This document shows, piece after piece, positions 26,763-35,758 of a DNA stretch of 64,000 nt. The notes beneath the pieces were generated by a model. The model made no database searches, was not told the origin of the DNA, and worked only from the letters and a program-made list of their open reading frames with translations. This stretch comes from Pseudonocardia kujensis (lineage in GTDB: Bacteria; Actinomycetota; Actinomycetes; Mycobacteriales; Pseudonocardiaceae): NCBI RefSeq assembly GCF_021283305.1, contig NZ_JAJSOK010000039.1, forward strand, positions 1 to 64,000, written 5' to 3'. A program made the position numbers and the translations under genes. Positions within the stretch are counted from its first letter, which is position 1. Each line of letters begins with the position of its first letter.

Positions 26763-27173
26763 TTACGCTGGCCCGAGGTCCGCTGTCGCCCGGCCGGTGA
26801 GCACCGTGCGACCGTTCTGGTCGGTTGTCTCGACCGCGAGCTCGGCCAGCTGCCGGCCCTCCAGCACCTGCACGGCCTCGACGGTGGCCCGCGCCGTCAG
26901 GGTGTCGCCGGGCCGGACCGGGCGGACGAAGCGCCCGCCAAAGGAGCGCAGCGCCCCGATCCCGACCCAGTCCGTGACCACCTTCCCGGACGCCCCCATG
27001 GCGAGCATGCCGTGGGCGAGCACGGTGGGCTGCCCGGCGACCCGGGTCGCGTAGACCTCGTCGGTATGCAGCGGGTTGAAGTCCCCGGACGCCCCGGCGT
27101 ACATGGCGATCCGGGTGCGGCTGAGGTCCTCGACGACCGCCGCGGTTCGGCTCTCCCCCACCTGCAGTTCCAT
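26763..27173 (-). CDS. MaoC-type hot-dog hydratase, HadB-like subunit
   Basis: 136 residues. The hydratase motif SGDFNPLHTDEVYATRVAGQ holds the catalytic Asp and His. A fold-typical GMLAMGASGKVVTDWVG, then FVRPVRPGDTLTARATVEAV, follows. It directly abuts the gene at 27174-27635 (stop and start adjoin), giving a heteromeric hydratase pair like mycobacterial HadA-HadB. It would add water to a trans-2-enoyl-CoA. It is co-transcribed from operator B with an F420 oxidoreductase and the epoxide hydrolase, and supplies the hydration step of the island. Confidence 0.88.
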   Translation of the reverse strand: MELQVGESRTAAVVEDLSRTRIAMYAGASGDFNPLHTDEVYATRVAGQPTVLAHGMLAMGASGKVVTDWVGIGALRSFGGRFVRPVRPGDTLTARATVEAVQVLEGRQLAELAVETTDQNGRTVLTGRATADLGPA

Positions 27174-27635
27174 CTACTCCCCCTCGCCGGAGGTGACGGG
27201 CAGCACGCGGACGAACCGGGCGACGACGACCTGCTCGCCGGTCCGCGTATCCCGGTACTCGGTCACGAGCTCCTCGAATCGCAGCGTGCCGCCGCCTCGC
27301 GAGGCCTTGTCCCACGTGCGGCCGGGGCGCTGCACCACGTCGAGGACGTCCCCGACGACCATTGGCCGGCGGTACTCGAAGTGCTGCTCGGCGTGGAGCC
27401 AGTGGGCCTCCCCGGCGTCGGCCGACTCGGGCCACGGCCGGCCCTGCCGCGGCCGCAGCGGGTAGTCCGGCTCGAAGTGCGCCGCCGACATCGCGAAGGT
27501 CGGCGGCGCCGGGATCGCGCCGAGCTCGACCGCCTCGCGGGAGCTGGGATCGGTGTAGGCGGGGTTCTCGTCGCCGATCGCCCGGGCGAAGGCGAGGACC
27601 TGGGACGCCTCCACGGGGAAGCGGAAGTCCGTCAT
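27174..27635 (-). CDS. FAS1-type MaoC N-terminal dehydratase subunit, HadA-like
   Basis: 153 residues from the ATG at 27633-27635. The sequence FRFPVEASQVLAFARAIGDE, NPAYTDPSSREAVELGAIPA, PPTFAMSAAHFEP and HAEQHFEYRRPMVVGDVLDV is the N-terminal dehydratase half found in HadA or HadC partners, which usually lacks the catalytic His. It is first in the leftward operon and abuts its partner. Operator B lies 54 bases upstream between it and the divergent gene at 27731. Confidence 0.85.
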   Translation of the reverse strand: MTDFRFPVEASQVLAFARAIGDENPAYTDPSSREAVELGAIPAPPTFAMSAAHFEPDYPLRPRQGRPWPESADAGEAHWLHAEQHFEYRRPMVVGDVLDVVQRPGRTWDKASRGGGTLRFEELVTEYRDTRTGEQVVVARFVRVLPVTSGEGE

Positions 27636-27688
27636 TGTTCCTCCTCGACGCGAGCACGTTGAGGGTGCCCGCTGCGTGTGATAAACCG

Positions 27689-27708
27689 TAACCAACCACT
27701 GTTCGGTT
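27689..27708. promoter_or_regulatory. Operator site B of the shared 20-bp palindrome
   Basis: Plus strand TAACC-AACCACTGTT-CGGTT; minus strand AACCG-AACAGTGGTT-GGTTA. It lies between the divergent starts at 27635 and 27731, so it can act on both the hydratase-epoxide hydrolase operon and the CMD-like operon. Confidence 0.75.
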
Positions 27709-27730
27709 TGCTAGATCCGCAGGAGGTGCG

Positions 27731-28324
27731 ATGTCGCACGACGAGCCCCGGCGCCGCTTCGGCGACCTGCCGGCCGAGGAGATGGACCCGGCCCAGCGCG
27801 CGGTCAACGACCGGCTCGTGGCGTACCTATACCCGGACCGAGCGGGCGACGGCTCGGTGATCGGCGGCCCGATGGCCGCGCTGCTGCGCAGCCCGGGCCT
27901 GGCCGAGGGCGTCGGCCGGCTCGTCCCGCTCATGTTCGAGGGGCTGTCGATCCCGCGGACGGCGGTCGAGTTGGCCGTTCTGCTCACCGCGCGGCACTGG
28001 AACTGCCACTTCGAGTTCCACACCCATCGCCGGTACGCCGCCCGGTTCGGCCTGGACCCCGAGGTGGTCGAGGCGATCGCCCACGGCGTCCGCCCGGAGC
28101 TGGGCGGCGAGCTCGCGGACACCCATGACTTCGTTGGCGAGCTGCTGCGTGACGGCGACGTCGACGACGCGACCTTCGCCGCCGTGGCCGACCGCTGGGG
28201 GCGCCAGGGCGCGGTCGAGCTGATCACCGCGGTCGGCTTCTACACCTCGCTCGCCCTCGTGCTGAACGTCGACCGCTATCCCGCGCCCGCGCTGCCGGCG
28301 CTCACGAGCCTCATGAGGAAGTGA
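27731..28324 (+). CDS. Carboxymuconolactone decarboxylase-like (CMD/AhpD) protein
   Basis: 197 residues. The conserved block ELAVLLTARHWNCHFEFHTH, then RRYAARFGLDPEVVEAIAHG, is the CMD-type core. The classical thiol pair Cys-x-x-Cys is not present: only one Cys, in HWNCHF, stands at that place, with two nearby His. So a peroxidase-like redox role is unlikely, and a decarboxylase or isomerase-type role is more plausible. AGGAGG lies 5 bases before the ATG. It heads a rightward two-gene operon from operator B. Confidence 0.8.
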   Translation: MSHDEPRRRFGDLPAEEMDPAQRAVNDRLVAYLYPDRAGDGSVIGGPMAALLRSPGLAEGVGRLVPLMFEGLSIPRTAVELAVLLTARHWNCHFEFHTHRRYAARFGLDPEVVEAIAHGVRPELGGELADTHDFVGELLRDGDVDDATFAAVADRWGRQGAVELITAVGFYTSLALVLNVDRYPAPALPALTSLMRK

Positions 28325-28329
28325 GATCC

Positions 28330-28671
28330 ATGCCCGAGGGATCTGTCGTCGGTACCGTCCCGCAGAAGGGGTCGTTCGTCCGGGCCGACCTCGCGGAGAT
28401 CGGTCGCTGCCCCGCCAGGGCGGACTTCGTCGAGCTGCACTTCACCACTGAGGTCGGCCGGTGGAAGTGGTGCTTCCCCGATCCCCGCTCGCGCGAGACT
28501 CGCACCGACGAGCAGACCTTGGTGCTCGTGCTGGGCCGCTATGGCACGCAGGCCCACCTCGTTGTGGACGGGGCGATCGGCCCCGCGCTGCCCAGCTCCG
28601 AGGCGCTACCGATGATCCTCGGCGGGTCCCGCCCGTTTGTGTCCCGCAAGCTCATCGAGTCGGGCGTCTGA
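28330..28671 (+). CDS. Unrecognised 113-residue protein in the island
   Basis: From the ATG at 28330, with AGGAAG upstream, 5 bases after the CMD stop. The sequence is mostly beta-prone with aromatic residues: VELHFTTEVGRWKWCFPDPR, ETRTDEQTLVLVLGRYGTQA. No membrane segment and no signal peptide. I do not recognise a family. It is tied to the pathway by its operon, by operator B and by a perfect 1-base gap to the convergent lactonase gene. A small binding or accessory protein for the CMD-like enzyme is possible. Confidence 0.6.
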   Translation: MPEGSVVGTVPQKGSFVRADLAEIGRCPARADFVELHFTTEVGRWKWCFPDPRSRETRTDEQTLVLVLGRYGTQAHLVVDGAIGPALPSSEALPMILGGSRPFVSRKLIESGV

Positions 28672-28672
28672 C

Positions 28673-29707
28673 TCACCCTCCGGCGAACAGGATCGAGCTC
28701 GGCGACGGCACCGGGACCGGCCGGCCCGCCGGCCCGAGCCGGTGATTCCCGTCGATCCCGAACACGACAAGCTCGTTCGAGTGCCAGTTGCCGACCAGCA
28801 GGTGCCGGCCGCCGGGGTGGACGGCGAGGGTCCGCGGCGAGCGTCCGCCGCTGCGAACGGTCGCGCGCACCCGGGCCCCGCCCACGCCGTCGACCTCGAC
28901 GGACACGATGGCGTCCGCCTTGCGGACGCCCACGAACAGCGTACCGCCGTCGGGGTGCAGGTGCAGCTCCGACGGGGAGCCGGCGCCGAGGTGGTGGGTG
29001 GAGCGGATCGCGGTCGGTACGTGGTCGCGCGCCTCGAGCACGTACAGCGTGGCGTCCCCCTCTCCGACGACGTACACGGCCCGGCCGGACGGGTCGAGCG
29101 CGAGGTGGCGGGGCCGCGACCCGGTGGGGAAGATGATCCGTCGGGCGGGTCCCGCTGGCCTGCCGCTGTCGAGGGGGTGGACCGCGAGCTCGTCGCGCCC
29201 GAAGTCGGTCACCAGCAGCAGGGAGCCGTCGGGCGTCACGCGCAGGTGGTGGAGTTGGGCGCCCGGATCCGGCGGGAGGGGCTGCGTGGGGCCGGGGTTG
29301 CCGTCGGCGTCGAGCTCGACGACCGTCAGGACCCCGTCGACGAGATGGCCCACGTAGGCGAATCCGCCGTCCGGGTGCACGGCCACCGCGGCGGCCATGG
29401 TGCCCAGCGAGGCCACCGCCGAGAGGGGCTTGAGGGCCCCGTCGGCGGCCGTGCCGTGCGCGACCAGCCGGGCCGACGTGGCGAACTCGGCGGCGTACAG
29501 CACTGGCAGGGTCGGGTGGGGCTCGAGGTACTGCGGGCTGCGCAGCCCGGTCGCGGCGGTGCCTGCGCGGCGGAGCTCGCCCGTGGTGTCGTCGAAAGTC
29601 AGCCGCTCGACACCCGCGGCCGGGACGGTGGTGTCAGGATCGGGGCGCGGGTAGTGGTCCCAGACCTCGTGGGTGAGGCCGCCGACGAGGACGTCGGAGG
29701 CCGCCAT
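28673..29707 (-). CDS. Beta-propeller lactonase, paralogue 1
   Basis: 344 residues from the ATG at 29705-29707. Seven propeller-like repeats are visible by recurring phrases: SPQYLEPHPTLPVLYAAEFA, VAVHPDGGFAYVGHLVDGVL, HHLRVTPDGSLLLVTDFGRD, RPRHLALDPSGRAVYVVGEG, PSELHLHPDGGTLFVGVRKA, SPRTLAVHPGGRHLLVGNWH. This is the Lactonase_7 type (6-phosphogluconolactonase-like). No signal peptide. It ends the long leftward operon from operator C, 5 bases behind the aldo/keto reductase. It would open a lactone, such as a product of a Baeyer-Villiger-type oxygenation. A second copy lies at 31987. Confidence 0.85.
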   Translation of the reverse strand: MAASDVLVGGLTHEVWDHYPRPDPDTTVPAAGVERLTFDDTTGELRRAGTAATGLRSPQYLEPHPTLPVLYAAEFATSARLVAHGTAADGALKPLSAVASLGTMAAAVAVHPDGGFAYVGHLVDGVLTVVELDADGNPGPTQPLPPDPGAQLHHLRVTPDGSLLLVTDFGRDELAVHPLDSGRPAGPARRIIFPTGSRPRHLALDPSGRAVYVVGEGDATLYVLEARDHVPTAIRSTHHLGAGSPSELHLHPDGGTLFVGVRKADAIVSVEVDGVGGARVRATVRSGGRSPRTLAVHPGGRHLLVGNWHSNELVVFGIDGNHRLGPAGRPVPVPSPSSILFAGG

Positions 29708-29712
29708 CGCGC

Positions 29713-30756
29713 TCACCTGCTGTTCCGGCGGCGCAGCTCGGGGCGCAGGAGGGCCGGCGCCGTGTAGCCGAGGTCGCCCGGGTTGAGCGTGACGCCCGGC
29801 GGCACCACCTCGTCGATCGCGTCGAGGACTTCCCGCGGCAGCACGGTGCCGGCGGCGGCGAGCTGCGGGTCGAGGTGCTCCACCGTGCGCGGTCCGACGA
29901 CCGCCGACGTCACTCCGGGATGTTCGAGCACGAAGGCGATCGCCAGCTGGATCAGCGTCAATCCCGCTTCCGCCGCGATCTTCTCCAGCTGCGCCACGGC
30001 CGCGGCTTTGGCCTGGTTGGCGGGCAGCGAAGGATCGTGGCGCAGCGGGTTCTTCCAGCGCTGCCAGGCGGGGTCCCGGGTCTCCTCGCGGTAGCGCCCG
30101 CAGAGCCAGCCGCCGGCTAGTGGGCTCCAGACCAGCGTACCGATCCCGTACTCCTGCGCGACCGGTAGAAGGTCTCGCTCTATGCCCCGGGCCAGCACCG
30201 AGTACGGCGGCTGCTCGACGGCCGGCCGCGCGCCGCGGGCGCAGCCGAGCCATTGCGCTTCGACGATCTGAGCCGTCGGGAAGGTGCTGGTGCCGTAGTG
30301 GCGGATCTTGCCTGCCCGCACGAGGTCGGCGAGGGCGTCGACCGTCTCGTCCAGCGGGGTGTCCTCGTCCGGACGGTGGGCCAGGTAGACGTCGAGATGG
30401 TCGGTGCGCAGCCGGCGGAGACTTCCCTCGACGGCGCGGTGGATCCAGCGCCGCGAGCTGCCGCGGTGGGCTGGGTGGTCGTCGATCGGGTGGTGGAACT
30501 TGCTCACCAGCACCAGGTCGTCGCGGCGGCCGGCCAGCGGTCCGGTCAGCGCCTCGCCGAGGAGGGTCTCGGCCTCGGTGCGCGAGTAGACGTCCGCGGT
30601 GTCGATCAGGTTGATCCCCGCGTCGACGGCCCGCGCGAGCAGCGTCGCGCAGTCGGCGGCGGACATGCGTCCGTACGAGCCGAAGTTCATGGTGCCCAGG
30701 GCGAGTGGGCTCACGCGGATGCCGGTGCGGCCCAGCACCCGATAGTGCTCCAGCAA
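29713..30756 (-). CDS. Aldo/keto reductase
   Basis: 347 residues. The start is a TTG at 30754-30756, chosen because GAAAGGGAA precedes it and [20 protein letters not shown] then begins the fold. The active-site tetrad is visible: Asp and Tyr in [16 protein letters not shown], Lys in [11 protein letters not shown], His in [20 protein letters not shown]. Later [18 protein letters not shown] binds NADP. It reduces or oxidises a carbonyl/alcohol pair in the cytoplasm. It lies between the luciferase-like monooxygenase and lactonase 1 in the operator C operon. Confidence 0.85.
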   Translation of the reverse strand: MLEHYRVLGRTGIRVSPLALGTMNFGSYGRMSAADCATLLARAVDAGINLIDTADVYSRTEAETLLGEALTGPLAGRRDDLVLVSKFHHPIDDHPAHRGSSRRWIHRAVEGSLRRLRTDHLDVYLAHRPDEDTPLDETVDALADLVRAGKIRHYGTSTFPTAQIVEAQWLGCARGARPAVEQPPYSVLARGIERDLLPVAQEYGIGTLVWSPLAGGWLCGRYREETRDPAWQRWKNPLRHDPSLPANQAKAAAVAQLEKIAAEAGLTLIQLAIAFVLEHPGVTSAVVGPRTVEHLDPQLAAAGTVLPREVLDAIDEVVPPGVTLNPGDLGYTAPALLRPELRRRNSR

Positions 30757-30769
30757 CGGTGTTCCCTTT

Positions 30770-31990
30770 CTAGCGGCGGAGGAACCGCGATCGGGTCCGG
30801 TCCGCGTCCGGTGCGGGGACCAGGAGCCCGGCCCGCTCCAGCCGCGGGAACAGCTCCTCGAAGACGCGGTCCACGAGCTCGGAGTGCTTGGGCAGCAGCA
30901 CGATGAAGCCGTCGGTGAGGCCGGTGCCCGCGATGCGGGCAATCTCCGCGGCGACGGTGTCGGCGGTGCCGACGACGCTGCGGTGGCCATTCGCGGTGTT
31001 CCCGATCCGGACCACCTCGGCCAGGGTCAGGTCGTTCTGCGTCACCAGCTCGTGGATGGCGGCGGCGCGGCCCTGGCGCCGGCCGATGTGCTCGACGGCC
31101 GGGAGGCGGTCACGCGGGAAGGGATCGTCGGGTGCGACGTCGGACAGGTCCACGCCGCCGAGCACCTCTTCGATCCGGGTGCGTTGCTCGGCGAAGGAGA
31201 AGACCCCCGCGAGGGCGCGTTCGTGCTCGCGGGCCTGCTCGGCGGTGTCGCCGAGGATCGGGGCGAGCCCAGTGAGGATGGTCGGCCGGGTGCCGTCGAT
31301 CCGGTGGGTCGCGCAGGCGCGGGTCAGCGCATCGGTGTAGCGCCGCTGGGCGTGATCGGCCGGGGCCGAGGTGAACACGAACTCGGCGACCCGCGCGGCC
31401 AGATCGATCCCCTCCGGCGAGGCGCCGGACTGGCCGACGAGCAGCGGCCCCGGGAAGGGCCTGATGCTCAGCGGCCCGCGCACCGTAAAGTGCTCCCCGG
31501 TGAAGTCGATGTCCGCGGGGTCGTCGCCCTTCTCACCCCAGCTGTGCCACAGCCGGTCCACGACGGCGAGGTACTCGCCAGCGCGGGCGTAGCGCTGAGC
31601 GGGTGAGGGCAGCTCGTCGAGCCCGAAGTTCTGCTCGCCGGCATACGACGTCACCAGGTTGGCCGCAATCCGGCCCGCGCCAATGTGGCTGAGCGAGGTG
31701 AGATGCCGGGCCACGTGCACGGGATGGGTGAACGTGCTCGACAGCGTCGCCACGACGGTGATCCGCTCGGTCCGGGCGAGGACGGCGGCGGCCAAGCTGA
31801 CCGGCTCGAACCGGTTGCGCGGGGAGAAGCTCGGGTCGAAGGCCAGCGAGTCGGCGAGGAAGAGACCCTCCAGCCCGGCCGCCTCGGCGCGGCGGGCGAT
31901 CCCGAGCACGTCGTCGATCGTGTCACGCACCTCGGCCCCGCTGTTGAGAGGCGGTGCGGGCAGCACGGTAAGGACCAGCGGCTCGCTCAT
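30770..31990 (-). CDS. NtaA/SnaA/DszA-type flavin monooxygenase
   Basis: 406 residues from the ATG at 31988-31990, overlapping the lactonase stop by 4 bases. The barrel shows the subgroup hallmarks: [80 protein letters not shown] and [20 protein letters not shown]. Members use FMNH2 delivered by a separate reductase; no flavin reductase gene is seen nearby, so the supply must come from elsewhere or the protein uses F420. It would oxygenate a ring or heteroatom. It stands directly after lactonase 2, which could open its product. Confidence 0.85.
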   Translation of the reverse strand: MSEPLVLTVLPAPPLNSGAEVRDTIDDVLGIARRAEAAGLEGLFLADSLAFDPSFSPRNRFEPVSLAAAVLARTERITVVATLSSTFTHPVHVARHLTSLSHIGAGRIAANLVTSYAGEQNFGLDELPSPAQRYARAGEYLAVVDRLWHSWGEKGDDPADIDFTGEHFTVRGPLSIRPFPGPLLVGQSGASPEGIDLAARVAEFVFTSAPADHAQRRYTDALTRACATHRIDGTRPTILTGLAPILGDTAEQAREHERALAGVFSFAEQRTRIEEVLGGVDLSDVAPDDPFPRDRLPAVEHIGRRQGRAAAIHELVTQNDLTLAEVVRIGNTANGHRSVVGTADTVAAEIARIAGTGLTDGFIVLLPKHSELVDRVFEELFPRLERAGLLVPAPDADRTRSRFLRR

Positions 31991-33066
31991 GACGCGAAGG
32001 CGAACGAGCTGGGCGACGGGACCTCGACCGGCTCCCCGAGCGGGCGCGGCCACCCGTCTTCGCCGATCTCGAACACGACGACCGTGTTGGAGTCCCAATT
32101 GCCCACGAGCAGGTGGCGCCCGGACGGGCTCACGCGCACCGCCCGCGGGTTGCGGCCGCGGCTCGGCTCGTGGCCACGCAGCCGGACCGCGCCCTCGCCG
32201 TCGACGTCCAGGACCGCGACCGCGTCCGCCCGGCGCAGGCCGACGAACAGGGTCCGCCCGTCCGGGTGCAGGTGCAGCTCCGACGGCAGCGCGGTTGTCC
32301 CGTCCGGGACCAGCCGGTGGGCGGCGACGATCCGCACGGGCACGTGCTGCCGCGCCTCGAGCTCGTAGAGCGTGGCGTCGCCCTCCCCCACCACATAGGC
32401 GGTCCTCCCCGAGGGGTGGAACTCCACGTGCCGGGGAAAGCTCGCTTCCGGGAAACCAACGCAGCTCAGCGGTGCCGGGTTCGGGCCGGCGCCCGCCGGG
32501 TACGTGACCACGGAGTCCGTGCCGACGTCGGCAACCACGAGCCCGCCGCCGTCCGGCGTCACCCGGACCTGGTGGAGCTTCGACCCGGAGCCGCGGTAGG
32601 CGAACCGCTCCCCCGTCATGGGCTGTGCCATTCCGGGGACCACGGGCCGGACCACCCGGATGCCGCCCCGCTCGTCGAGCAGGCAGGCGGTGAGCGCCCC
32701 GTCGTCGAGATGGGCGACATAGGCGACGTCCCCGGCCGGGTCCACGGTCACGGCGACGGCCATGCCCCCGAGGGAGTCCACGGAGGCCCGCCGTGTGAGC
32801 CGCCCCCCGGGGCCGACGTCGAGGACGGCGATCCGGCCCGGCCGGGCGAACTCCGCCGCGTAGAGAACCGGCAGCCCGGGGTGCAGCGCGAGGTACTGCG
32901 GGCTGGAGACGCCGTCCGCGGCCACGCCGTCGGGCCGCAGCGCGCCGGTGTCATCGTCGAGCACGAGCCTCTCGATCCCGCGCGACGAGATCGTGGTGTC
33001 GGTGTCCGGGCGGGTGAAGTAGCACCAGAGGTCCGCGGTGAAACAGCCGACGAGGACGTCCGTCAT
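31987..33066 (-). CDS. Beta-propeller lactonase, paralogue 2
   Basis: 359 residues. The propeller phrases recur: SPQYLALHPGLPVLYAAEFA, VAVTVDPAGDVAYVAHLDDG, HQVRVTPDGGGLVVADVGTD, FPRHVEFHPSGRTAYVVGEG, PSELHLHPDGRTLFVGLRRA, NPRAVRVSPSGRHLLVGNWD. It closely resembles paralogue 1 at 28673 but carries an insert around residues 145-165 and a longer C-terminus. It overlaps both neighbours by 4 bases (coupled translation). Two copies in one operon suggest two lactone steps or two product shapes. Confidence 0.85.
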   Translation of the reverse strand: MTDVLVGCFTADLWCYFTRPDTDTTISSRGIERLVLDDDTGALRPDGVAADGVSSPQYLALHPGLPVLYAAEFARPGRIAVLDVGPGGRLTRRASVDSLGGMAVAVTVDPAGDVAYVAHLDDGALTACLLDERGGIRVVRPVVPGMAQPMTGERFAYRGSGSKLHQVRVTPDGGGLVVADVGTDSVVTYPAGAGPNPAPLSCVGFPEASFPRHVEFHPSGRTAYVVGEGDATLYELEARQHVPVRIVAAHRLVPDGTTALPSELHLHPDGRTLFVGLRRADAVAVLDVDGEGAVRLRGHEPSRGRNPRAVRVSPSGRHLLVGNWDSNTVVVFEIGEDGWPRPLGEPVEVPSPSSFAFAS

Positions 33067-33899
33067 CGATCCACTCCCATGAAGCGCGGCATGACCTCAG
33101 CCGCGAACTCCGTGAGCTCGTCGAGCGGAAAGGGTGCCACCACACGCAATACCACCCGGTCCGCCCCGGCGTCGACGTAGCGGCCCATCAGGTCCGTGTG
33201 CTGCTCGACGGACCCCGGCTCGAACCCGACGTTGACGGCGGTGACGATCGCGGCCGGGTCCGCAGCGGTCTCGAGCACGATGGCCCTCTTGCGGCGCAGC
33301 TCCTCCGGTATCACCGACGAGCAGTTCCAGCCGTCGTTCACCGCGGCGACGACGCCCAGCCCCCGCTTCTCCCCGGAGGCGCCCACCCAGATCCGGGGCC
33401 GCTCCTGCACGGGGCGGACTCCGCAGCGGGCCCCGTCGAGCCGGTAGAACTCGCCCTCGTGGTCGACGACCTCCTCGGTCCACAACCGGCGGACCACGGT
33501 GGCGCCCTCGCGCAACCGTCGTAGCCGGACCGCGGGTGACTCGAACGGGAACCCGAAGGCGTCGTACTCCTCGCGATGCCACCCGGCGCCGAGCCCCAGC
33601 TCGGCCCGGCCGCCGGACAGCTGGTCGATGGTCGCCACCGCCCGGGCCAGCACCGCCGGATGCCGGAACCCCACGGAGTAGACGAGCGACCCCACCCGCA
33701 CCCGCTGGGTGGCGAACGCGAGCGCGGTGTGGCAGACGACTGAGTCCAGGGAGCCCGCATCCGGCGGACGGATCGCCGGGTGCAGATGGTCCCAGATGCT
33801 CACCCAGTCGAAGCCCAGGTCCTCGGCGCGCCGCCAGGCCTCCTGCAGCTCCGCGACCGTGCAGTTCTCCAGGGCAGTGTGGACCCCGAAGCGCGTCAT
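33063..33899 (-). CDS. Luciferase-like F420-type oxidoreductase
   Basis: 278 residues from the ATG at 33897-33899, with GGAGGAGG upstream. The barrel is RFGVHTALENCTVAELQEAW, then AEDLGFDWVSIWDHLHP, VGSLVYSVGFRHPAVLARAV, ATIDQLSGGRAELGLGAGWH and RPRIWVGASGEKRGLGVVAA. This pattern (F-R-x-P-x-x-L-A, GLGAGW) is usual for the F420-dependent luciferase-like group. Its end overlaps lactonase 2. It and the two other luciferase-like proteins belong to three different subfamilies, so they are not simple copies. Confidence 0.85.
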   Translation of the reverse strand: MTRFGVHTALENCTVAELQEAWRRAEDLGFDWVSIWDHLHPAIRPPDAGSLDSVVCHTALAFATQRVRVGSLVYSVGFRHPAVLARAVATIDQLSGGRAELGLGAGWHREEYDAFGFPFESPAVRLRRLREGATVVRRLWTEEVVDHEGEFYRLDGARCGVRPVQERPRIWVGASGEKRGLGVVAAVNDGWNCSSVIPEELRRKRAIVLETAADPAAIVTAVNVGFEPGSVEQHTDLMGRYVDAGADRVVLRVVAPFPLDELTEFAAEVMPRFMGVDR

Positions 33900-33936
33900 G
33901 ATCCTCCTCCACGACGACCGGACCGGGTGGGTGGAC

Positions 33937-35658
33937 TCAGATGCGGACCGGTTCCTTGCCCGGCAGCCATGTGCCCGGCAGGTCCTCCGTCGCCTTGCCG
34001 TCAACCTGCGTGAGCACCCCGTTGACGGCGGTGGCCCGGTAGCCGCCCGCGGGCCGCCGGTAGCGCTTCGCCCCGCCCGGGAAGTCGTAGACCGCCTCGG
34101 GGCGGCCGAAGGTGAGTGCGTCGAGGTCGAAGACGGTCAGATCGCCGCGCTTGCCGACCTCCAGGCGCCCGATGTCGGCGAACCCGTACAAGTCCGCGGG
34201 CCGGGAGGTCATCTCCGCGACCGCCTTCTCCAGCGAGAGGTCGCCGCGTTCCCGGACGTAGCGGGTCAGCATCAGCGTCGTGTCGCCGGTGTTGCAGTGC
34301 GAGATGATGTGCGCGCCCGCGTCGCTCGCCGAGACGACCGTCGCCGGGTCGTTGAGGAAGGCGCCGATCCGCTCAGGGTTCGCGTTGCCGGTGGTGTAGG
34401 CGAGCCCCGGGTGCAGGAGGTTCAGCTCCAGCCAGTCCGCCAGGGCGTCCGACGGGTGGCCGCCGTGGTTGCGCGCCCAGCCGCCGAACGTCTCCCCGAC
34501 GAACTTCTCCAGGCCCGGCCGCTCGACGGTCTCGATCCGCACCCGGTCGAGTTCGTGGTGCGGGAACGTCGTCTTGGGAATGCGATCCCAGTCCGCTGCG
34601 GCCCGGGCCCGCCACTCGGGATCCGCCAGCATGCGGCTCTGAGTGGCCTCGTCGGGCGCCTGCAGGAGCTCGTTCCAGGCCGGCACGCTGATGAACCCCA
34701 TGCCACCCTGCCAGTTCGCCATGAACTCCTGCGGATGCGTGGAGATCGTGGGGTAGGCGCGCAGGCCGTCGGCCTGCAGCCGCTTCGCCAGCGCGAGGTA
34801 GCCCTCGATGATCGACGGGTCCTTATCCCAGTCGATGAACCCGTTCCAGGTCATCGCGACGTCGGCCGCGCCGCACAGCCGGGCGTGGTGCTCGAGCTGC
34901 GCCATGGACGTCGGGTGGTCCATCATCGCCGAGAGGATCTCGAAGTGGGCGCGGTGCTTGCCCGTGACCGCCAGCAGCGCCTCGAGCTCGGCGTCGTCGG
35001 CCTGCGAGCTCGGCACGAGCCGGCCGTCGGCACCGCGGTCGAAGTACGAGGTCGAGAACCCCGACGCCCCGCCGCGCAGCGCCTCGTCGAGCAGGGCCGC
35101 GATCTGCGCGCGCTCGTCCGGCGTCGAGGGTCGCTCCCACGCCTCCGCACCGAGCACGTAGAGCCGCAGCGCCGAGAGGCCCACCAGACCCGCGACGTTG
35201 ACACCGAACCCGCGCGAGCTCATCGAGCCCACGTACTCCGGGTAGGACTCCCAGTCCCACGGGATGTGGTCGGAAAAGCCCAGCTCGGGGATCTCCTCGA
35301 TCACCGCGAACGTCTTGCTCAGCCCCGCCCGGTCGCTCGCGCGGACCGGCGCCAGGGACAGCGAGCAATTCCCGAACAAAATCGACGTAACGCCGTGCTG
35401 CGGCATCGGGTCGCAGCTGGGGTCCCAGAACAATGACGGGTCGTAGTGCGTGTGGCCGTCGATGAACCCGGGGGTCACGAAGGCCCCGCCGGCGTCGATC
35501 TCCTGCTCGCCGTCCGGGGACAGGTCCGGCCCGATCTCAGCGACGACGCCGCCCTTCACACGCACGTCCGCACGGCGCCGCGGGCCGCCCGTGCCGTCGA
35601 CAAGGGTGCCGCCCCGGACGATCAGATCGCCCCTGCTGTCCGGCTTGTGAGCTTGCAT
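33937..35658 (-). CDS. Amidohydrolase of the N-acyl-D-amino-acid deacylase type
   Basis: 573 residues. It starts DLIVRGGTLVDGTGGPRRRA and has the metal site of the family: FVTPGFIDGHTHYDPSLFWD (His-x-His), then VTSILFGNCSLSLAPV (Cys ligand near residue 97), a conserved AHFEILSAM segment and VVSASDAGAHIISHCNTGDT (catalytic Asp). The end, IGRLEVGKRGDLTVFDLDAL, is the usual small beta domain. It would cut a C-N bond of an amide or a cyclic imide. It heads the long leftward operon from operator C, so it may carry out an early step; this suggests that the substrate or an intermediate has an amide. The true substrate is unknown. Confidence 0.82.
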   Translation of the reverse strand: MQAHKPDSRGDLIVRGGTLVDGTGGPRRRADVRVKGGVVAEIGPDLSPDGEQEIDAGGAFVTPGFIDGHTHYDPSLFWDPSCDPMPQHGVTSILFGNCSLSLAPVRASDRAGLSKTFAVIEEIPELGFSDHIPWDWESYPEYVGSMSSRGFGVNVAGLVGLSALRLYVLGAEAWERPSTPDERAQIAALLDEALRGGASGFSTSYFDRGADGRLVPSSQADDAELEALLAVTGKHRAHFEILSAMMDHPTSMAQLEHHARLCGAADVAMTWNGFIDWDKDPSIIEGYLALAKRLQADGLRAYPTISTHPQEFMANWQGGMGFISVPAWNELLQAPDEATQSRMLADPEWRARAAADWDRIPKTTFPHHELDRVRIETVERPGLEKFVGETFGGWARNHGGHPSDALADWLELNLLHPGLAYTTGNANPERIGAFLNDPATVVSASDAGAHIISHCNTGDTTLMLTRYVRERGDLSLEKAVAEMTSRPADLYGFADIGRLEVGKRGDLTVFDLDALTFGRPEAVYDFPGGAKRYRRPAGGYRATAVNGVLTQVDGKATEDLPGTWLPGKEPVRI

Positions 35659-35705
35659 CGCCTTCCCCTCATCCGCTTTACGGCTCCTGCTGTCCCGGTA
35701 ACACT

Positions 35706-35725
35706 AATCCAACACTGATAGGATT
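35706..35725. promoter_or_regulatory. Operator site C of the shared 20-bp palindrome
   Basis: Plus strand AATCC-AACACTGATA-GGATT, the most symmetric copy (outer arms AATCC and GGATT are perfect). It lies between the divergent starts at 35658 and 35759, so it can act on the six-gene amidohydrolase-lactonase operon and on the ferredoxin operon. Confidence 0.75.
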
Positions 35726-35758
35726 TCTAGCGGCAGCCAGGGTGGAAGGAGCTCGGAC

